DNA of 64,000 nucleotides, taken from contig JAQNBH010000012.1 in assembly GCA_028752905.1 (NCBI GenBank), forward strand, positions 21,520,570 to 21,584,569, given 5' to 3'. The translations under genes and the position numbers were made by a program. Positions 56,387-64,000 of this stretch are shown piece after piece. The notes under the pieces were generated by a model. The model was not told the origin of the DNA and searched no databases. It was given only the letters and a program-made list of their open reading frames with translations. Positions within the stretch are counted from its first letter, which is position 1, and every line of letters starts with the position of its first letter. Source of the DNA: Cladorhizidae sp. MBARI D1340-BT2. Its lineage: Eukaryota > Porifera > Demospongiae > Poecilosclerida > Cladorhizidae.

Positions 56387-59300
56387 AACTAGGACCAGGA
56401 CTTACATAGACTAGAACTAGGACCAGGACCTACATAGGCTAGAACTAGGACCAGGACCTACATAGACTAGAACTAGGACCAGGACTTACATAGACTAGAA
56501 CTAGGACCAGGACCTACATAGACTAGAACTAGGACCAGGACCTACATAGACTAGAACTAGGACCAGGACCTTATAGACTAGAACTAGGACCAGGACCTAC
56601 ATAGACTAGAACTAGGACCAGGACCTTACATAGACTAGAACTAGGACAGGACCTACATAGACTAGAACTAGGACCAGACCTACATAGACTAGAACTAGGA
56701 CCAGGACCTACATAGACTAGAACTAGGACCAGGACCTACATAGACTAGAACTAGGACCAGGACCTACATAGACTAGAACTAGGACCAGGACCTACATAGA
56801 CTAGAACTAGGACCAGGACTTACATAGACTAGAACTAGGACCAGGACCTACATAGGACTAGAACTAGGACCAGGACCTACATAGACTAGAACTAGGACCA
56901 GGACCTACATAGACTAGAACTAGGACCAGGACCTACATAGACTAGAACTAGGACCAGGACTTACATAGACTAGAACTAGGACCAGGACCTACATAGGCTA
57001 GAACTAGGACCAGGACTTACATAGACTAGAACTAGGACCAGGACCTACATAGACTAGAACTAGGACCAGGACCTTACATAGACTAGAACTAGGACCAGGA
57101 CCTACATAGACTAGAACTAGGACCAGGACTTACATAGACTAGAACTAGGACCAGGACCTACATAGACTAGAACTAGGACCAGGACCTTACATAGGACTAG
57201 AACTAGGACCAGGACTTACATAGACTAGAACTAGGACCAGGACCTACATAGACTAGAACTAGGACCAGGACTTACATAGACTAGAACTAGGACCAGGACC
57301 TACATAGACTAGAACTAGGACCAGGACTTACATAGGCTAGAACTAGGACCAGGACCTACATAGGACTAGAACTAGGACCAGGACTTACATAGGACTAGAA
57401 CTAGGACCAGGACTTACATAGACTAGAACTAGGACCAGGACCTACATAGACTAGAACTAGGACCAGGACTTACATAGACTAGAACTAGGACCAGGACCTA
57501 CATAGACTAGAACTAGGACCAGGACTTACATAGACTAGAACTAGGACCAGGACCTACATAGACTAGAACTAGGACCAGGACCTACATAGGCTAGAACTAG
57601 GACCAGGACCTACATAGACTAGAACTAGGACCAGGACCTACATAGGCTAGAACTAGGACCAGGACTTACATAGACTAGAACTAGGACCAGGACCTTACAT
57701 AGACTAGAACTAGGACCAGGACCTACATAGACTAGAACTAGGACCAGGACCTACATAGACTAGAACTAGGACCAGGACCTACATAGACTAGAACTAGGAC
57801 CAGGACCTACATAGACTAGAACTAGGACCAGGACCTACATAGGCTAGAACTAGGACCAGGACTTACATAGACTAGAACTAGGACCAGGACCTACATAGAC
57901 TAGAACTAGGACCAGGACCTACATAGACTAGAACTAGGACCAGGACCTACATAGACTAGAACTAGGACCAGGACCTTACATACACTAGAACTAGGACCAG
58001 GACTTACATAGACTAGAACTAGGACCAGGACCTTACATAGGCTAGAACTAGGACCAGGACTTACATAGACTAGAACTAGGACCAGGACTTACATAGACTA
58101 GAACTAGGACCAGGACCTACATAGACTAGAACTAGGACCAGGACTTACATAGGCTAGAACTAGGACCAGGACTTACATAGACTAGAACTAGGACCAGGAC
58201 TTACATAGGCTAGAACTAGGACCAGGACTTACATAGACTAGAACTAGGACCAGGACCTACATAGACTAGAACTAGGACCAGGACTTACATAGGCTAGAAC
58301 TAGGACCAGGACTTACATAGACTAGAACTAGGACCAGGACTTACATAGACTAGAACTAGGACCAGGACTTACATAGACTAGAACTAGGACCAGGACCTAC
58401 ATAGACTAGAACTAGGACCAGGACTTACATAGACTAGAACTAGGACCAGGACTTACATAGGCTAGAACTAGGACCAGGACTTACATAGACTAGAACTAGG
58501 ACCAGGACCTACATAGACTAGAACTAGGACCAGGACTTACATAGGCTAGAACTAGGACCAGGACCTACATAGACTAGAACTAGGACCAGGACTTACATAG
58601 GCTAGAACTAGGACCAGGACCTACATAGGCTAGAACTAGGACCAGGACTTACATAGACTAGAACTAGGACCAGGACCTACATAGACTAGAACTAGGACCA
58701 GGACTTACATAGACTAGAACTAGGACCAGGACTTACATAGACTAGAACTAGGACCAGGACCTACATAGACTAGAACTAGGACCAGGACTTACATAGACTA
58801 GAACTAGGACCAGGACCTACATAGGCTAGAACTAGGACCAGGACTTACATAGACTAGAACTAGGACCAGGACCTACATAGGCTAGAACTAGGACCAGGAC
58901 TTACATAGACTAGAACTAGGACCAGGACTTACATAGGCTAGAACTAGGACCAGGACCTACATACACTAGAACTAGGACCAGGACTTACATAGACTAGAAC
59001 TAGGACCAGGACTTACATAGACTAGAACTAGGACCAGGACTTACATACACTAGAACTAGGACCAGGACCTACATAGACTAGAACTAGGACCAGGACCTAC
59101 ATAGGCTAGAACTAGGACCAGGACTTACATAGACTAGAACTAGGACCAGGACTTACATAGACTAGAACTAGGACCAGGACTTACATAGACTAGAACTAGG
59201 ACCAGGACTTACATAGACTAGAACTAGGACCAGGACTTACATACACTAGAACTAGGACCAGGACCTACATAGGCTAGAACTAGGACCAGGACTTACATAG

Positions 59301-62300
59301 ACTAGAACTAGGACCAGGACCTACATAGGCTAGAACTAGGACCAGGACTTACATAGACTAGAACTAGGACCAGGACCTACATAGACTAGAACTAGGACCA
59401 GGACTTACATAGGCTAGAACTAGGACCAGGACTTACATAGGCTAGAACTAGGACCAGGACCTACATAGACTAGAACTAGGACCAGGACCTACATAGACTA
59501 GAACTAGGACCAGGACTTACATAGACTAGAACTAGGACCAGGACTTACATAGACTAGAACTAGGACCAGGACTTACATAGGCTAGAACTAGGACCAGGAC
59601 TTACATAGACTAGAACTAGGACCAGGACCTACATAGGCTAGAACTAGGACCAGGACCTACATAGGCTAGAACTAGGACCAGGACCTACATAGACTAGAAC
59701 TAGGACCAGGACTTACATAGACTAGAACTAGGACCAGGACTTACATAGGCTAGAACTAGGACCAGGACTTACATAGACTAGAACTAGGACCAGGACCTAC
59801 ATAGACTAGAACTAGGACCAGGACTTACATAGACTAGAACTAGGACCAGGACCTACATAGACTAGAACTAGGACCAGGACCTACATAGACTAGAACTAGG
59901 ACCAGGACCTACATAGGCTAGAACTAGGACCAGGACTTACATAGACTAGAACTAGGACCAGGACCTACATAGACTAGAACTAGGACCAGGACTTACATAG
60001 GCTAGAACTAGGACCAGGACTTACATAGACTAGAACTAGGACCAGGACCTACATAGGCTAGAACTAGGACCAGGACCTACATAGACTAGAACTAGGACCA
60101 GGACCTACATAGACTAGAACTAGGACCAGGACCTACATAGACTAGAACTAGGACCAGGACTTACATAGGCTAGAACTAGGACCAGGACCTACATAGGCTA
60201 GAACTAGGACCAGGACTTACATAGACTAGAACTAGGACCAGGACTTACATAGACTAGAACTAGGCCAGGACTTACATAGACTAGAACTAGGACCAGGACT
60301 TACATAGGCTAGAACTAGGACCAGGACCTACATAGGCTAGAACTAGGACCAGGACTTACATAGACTAGAACTAGGACCAGGACCTACATAGACTAGAACT
60401 AGGACCAGGACTTACATAGACTAGAACTAGGACCAGGACTTACATAGGCTAGAACTAGGACCAGGACTTACATAGACTAGAACTAGGACCAGGACTTACA
60501 TAGACTAGAACTAGGACCAGGACTTACATAGACTAGAACTAGGACCAGGACTTACATAGACTAGAACTAGGACCAGGACTTACATAGACTAGAACTAGGA
60601 CCAGGACCTACATAGGCTAGAACTAGGACCAGGACTTACATAGGCTAGAACTAGGACCAGGACTTACATAGACTAGAACTAGGACCAGGACCTACATAGA
60701 CTAGAACTAGGACCAGGACTTACATAGACTAGAACTAGGACCAGGACCTACATAGACTAGAACTAGGACCAGGACCTACATAGACTAGAACTAGGACCAG
60801 GACCTACATAGACTAGAACTAGGACCAGGACCTACATAGACTAGAACTAGGACCAGGACTTACATAGACTAGAACTAGGACCAGGACCTACATAGACTAG
60901 AACTAGGACCAGGACCTACATAGGCTAGAACTAGGACCAGGACCTACATAGGCTAGAACTAGGACCAGGACTTACATAGACTAGAACTAGGACCAGGACT
61001 TACATAGACTAGAACTAGGACCAGGACTTACATAGACTAGAACTAGGACCAGGACCTACATAGACTAGAACTAGGACCAGGACCTACATAGGCTAGAACT
61101 AGGACCAGGACCTACATAGGCTAGAACTAGGACCAGGACTTACATAGACTAGAACTAGGACCAGGACTTACATAGACTAGAACTAGGACCAGGACTTACA
61201 TAGACTAGAACTAGGACCAGGACCTACATAGACTAGAACTAGGACCAGGACTTACATAGACTAGAACTAGGACCAGGACCTACATAGGCTAGAACTAGGA
61301 CCAGGACTTACATAGACTAGAACTAGGACCAGGACCTACATAGACTAGAACTAGGACCAGGACCTACATAGACTAGAACTAGGACCAGGACCTACATAGG
61401 CTAGAACTAGGACCAGGACCTACATAGGCTAGAACTAGGACCAGGACTTACATAGGCTAGAACTAGGACCAGGACTTACATACACTAGAACTAGGACCAG
61501 GACTTACATAGACTAGAACTAGGACCAGGACTTACATAGACTAGAACTAGGACCAGGACTTACATAGGCTAGACTAGGACCAGGACCTACATAGGCTAGA
61601 ACTAGGACCAGGACTTACATAGACTAGAACTAGGACCAGGACTTACATAGACTAGAACTAGGACCAGGACTTACATAGACTAGAACTAGGACCAGGACCT
61701 ACATAGACTAGAACTAGGACCAGGACTTACATAGACTAGAACTAGGACCAGGACCTACATAGACTAGAACTAGGACCAGGACCTACATAGACTAGAACTA
61801 GGACCAGGACTTACATAGACTAGAACTAGGACCAGGACTTACATAGACTAGAACTAGGACCAGGACTTACATAGGCTAGAACTAGGACCAGGACCTACAT
61901 AGGCTAGAACTAGGACCAGGACTTACATAGACTAGAACTAGGACCAGGACCTACATAGACTAGAACTAGGACCAGGACCTACATAGACTAGAACTAGGAC
62001 CAGGACTTACATAGACTAGAACTAGGACCAGGACTTACATAGGCTAGAACTAGGACCAGGACCTACATAGACTAGAACTAGGACCAGGACCTACATAGAC
62101 TAGAACTAGGACCAGGACTTACATAGGCTAGAACTAGGACCAGGACCTACATAGACTAGAACTAGGACCAGGACCTACATAGGCTAGAACTAGGACCAGG
62201 ACTTACATAGGCTAGAACTAGGACCAGGACTTACATAGGCTAGAACTAGGACCAGGACTTACATAGGCTAGAACTAGGACCAGGACTTACATAGACTAGA

Positions 62301-64000
62301 ACTAGGACCAGGACTTACATAGACTAGAACTAGGACCAGGACCTACATAGGCTAGAACTAGGACCAGGACTTACATAGACTAGAACTAGGACCAGGACTT
62401 ACATAGACTAGAACTAGGACCAGGACTTACATAGGCTAGAACTAGGACCAGGACCTACATAGGCTAGAACTAGGACCAGGACTTACATAGACTAGAACTA
62501 GGACCAGGACCTACATAGGCTAGAACTAGGACCAGGACCTACATAGACTAGAACTAGGACCAGGACCTACATAGACTAGAACTAGGACCAGGACCTACAT
62601 AGGCTAGAACTAGGACCAGGACTTACATAGACTAGAACTAGGACCAGGACCTACATAGACTAGAACTAGGACCAGGACCTACATAGACTAGAACTAGGAC
62701 CAGGACCTACATAGACTAGAACTAGGACCAGGACCTACATAGGCTAGAACTAGGACCAGGACTTACATAGGCTAGAACTAGGACCAGGACTTACATAGGC
62801 TAGAACTAGGACCAGGACCTACATAGACTAGAACTAGGACCAGGACTTACATAGACTAGAACTAGGACCAGGACTTACATAGACTAGAACTAGGACCAGG
62901 ACTTACATAGACTAGAACTAGGACCAGGACCTACATAGGCTAGAACTAGGACCAGGACCTACATAGACTAGAACTAGGACCAGGACTTACATAGACTAGA
63001 ACTAGGACCAGGACTTACATAGACTAGAACTAGGACCAGGACCTACATAGACTAGAACTAGGACCAGGACTTACATAGACTAGAACTAGGACCAGGACCT
63101 ACATAGACTAGAACTAGGACCAGGACCTACATAGACTAGAACTAGGACCAGGACTTACATAGACTAGAACTAGGACCAGGACCTACATAGACTAGAACTA
63201 GGACCAGGACTTACATAGACTAGAACTAGGACCAGGACTTACATAGACTAGAACTAGGACCAGGACTTACATAGGCTAGAACTAGGACCAGGACTTACAT
63301 AGACTAGAACTAGGACCAGGACCTACATAGGCTAGAACTAGGACCAGGACCTACATAGACTAGAACTAGGACCAGGACTTACATAGACTAGAACTAGGAC
63401 CAGGACCTACATAGACTAGAACTAGGACCAGGACTTACATAGACTAGAACTAGGACCAGGACTTACATAGACTAGAACTAGGACCAGGACTTACATAGGC
63501 TAGAACTAGGACCAGGACTTACATAGACTAGAACTAGGACCAGGACTTACATAGGCTAGAACTAGGACCAGGACCTACATAGACTAGAACTAGGACCAGG
63601 ACTTACATACACTAGAACTAGGACCAGGACTTACATAGACTAGAACTAGGACCAGGACCTACATAGACTAGAACTAGGACCAGGACTTACATAGACTAGA
63701 ACTAGGACCAGGACCTACATAGACTAGAACTAGGACCAGGACCTACATAGACTAGAACTAGGACCAGGACTTACATAGGCTAGAACTAGGACCAGGACCT
63801 ACATAGGCTAGAACTAGGACCAGGACTTACATACACTAGAACTAGGACCAGGACTTACATAGACTAGAACTAGGACCAGGACCTACATAGACTAGAACTA
63901 GGACCAGGACTTACATAGACTAGAACTAGGACCAGGACTTACATAGGCTAGAACTAGGACCAGGACTTACATAGACTAGAACTAGGACCAGGACTTACAT
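56387..64000 (+). repeat. 28-bp satellite-like array, about 270 copies, runs off the window
   Basis: The unit is ACTAGAACTAGGACCAGGAC followed by CTACATAG. Two sites vary again and again: CCTAC versus CTTAC, and AGACTA versus AGGCTA; a rarer form has ACACTA. Units of 27 and 29 bp are commoner in the first ~1.1 kb; after that length is nearly constant. TAG stops occur in every frame, so it is non-coding. It probably lies within the next collagen intron, but the gap prevents proof. Confidence 0.95.

Noticed and set aside
38054..64000. CRISPR-like arrays
   Set aside because: The repeats are head-to-tail without unique spacers and lie in an intron-bearing animal gene.

Overview
The window is animal nuclear DNA, most likely from a sponge or another early-branching marine invertebrate (inference). 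The evidence is GT-AG introns, a secreted collagen gene with short phase-0 Gly-X-Y exons, an ADAT2-type tRNA deaminase gene, and a heavy load of non-LTR, Penelope-like and hAT elements. There is no prokaryotic organisation. A 100-base run of N at 56287-56386 marks an assembly gap. The species cannot be fixed from the sequence alone.

Layout. 1-3300: decayed non-LTR retrotransposon pieces (endonuclease, reverse transcriptase, C-terminal zinc-finger region). 4300-6250, minus strand: an uncharacterised invertebrate gene with one clear intron and one frameshift; a CXXC-like exon lies upstream near 8100-8240. 9000-10200: a Penelope-like scrap and an hAT C-terminal scrap. 11290-13105 and 15569-15972: tandem repeats, including a 400-bp TAA tract. 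17740-20900, minus strand: a long non-LTR element split by a TTAA-flanked foldback element. 21340-22540: a Penelope-like element with an inverted partial copy of itself. 23370-24900 and 27860-28760: two more LINE copies, the second abutting an hAT remnant (26960-27870). 29987-33293: an almost intact hAT transposon with terminal repeats, a duplicated promoter region, a TATA box and one nonsense codon, inserted in a 20-bp minisatellite. 34036-34569, minus strand: intronless ADAT2. 35440-35520: a 5S-rRNA-like fragment. 36182-36348: a short relative of the hAT element.

37864 to beyond 54397, plus strand: a collagen gene. Exon 1 encodes a signal peptide, exon 2 a laminin-G/TSPN-like domain, and later exons Gly-X-Y repeats of 54-72 nt. 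It continues past the assembled unique sequence. Most of its long introns carry their own, different minisatellite. Intron 1 alone holds three arrays, one of which is 3 kb of a 16-bp unit open in all three forward frames. The window ends in about 7.6 kb of a 28-bp array after the gap.

Only three host loci are well supported: the collagen gene, ADAT2 and the uncharacterised minus-strand gene. Everything else recognisable is mobile-element debris or tandem repeat. No CRISPR array, tRNA or operon was seen.
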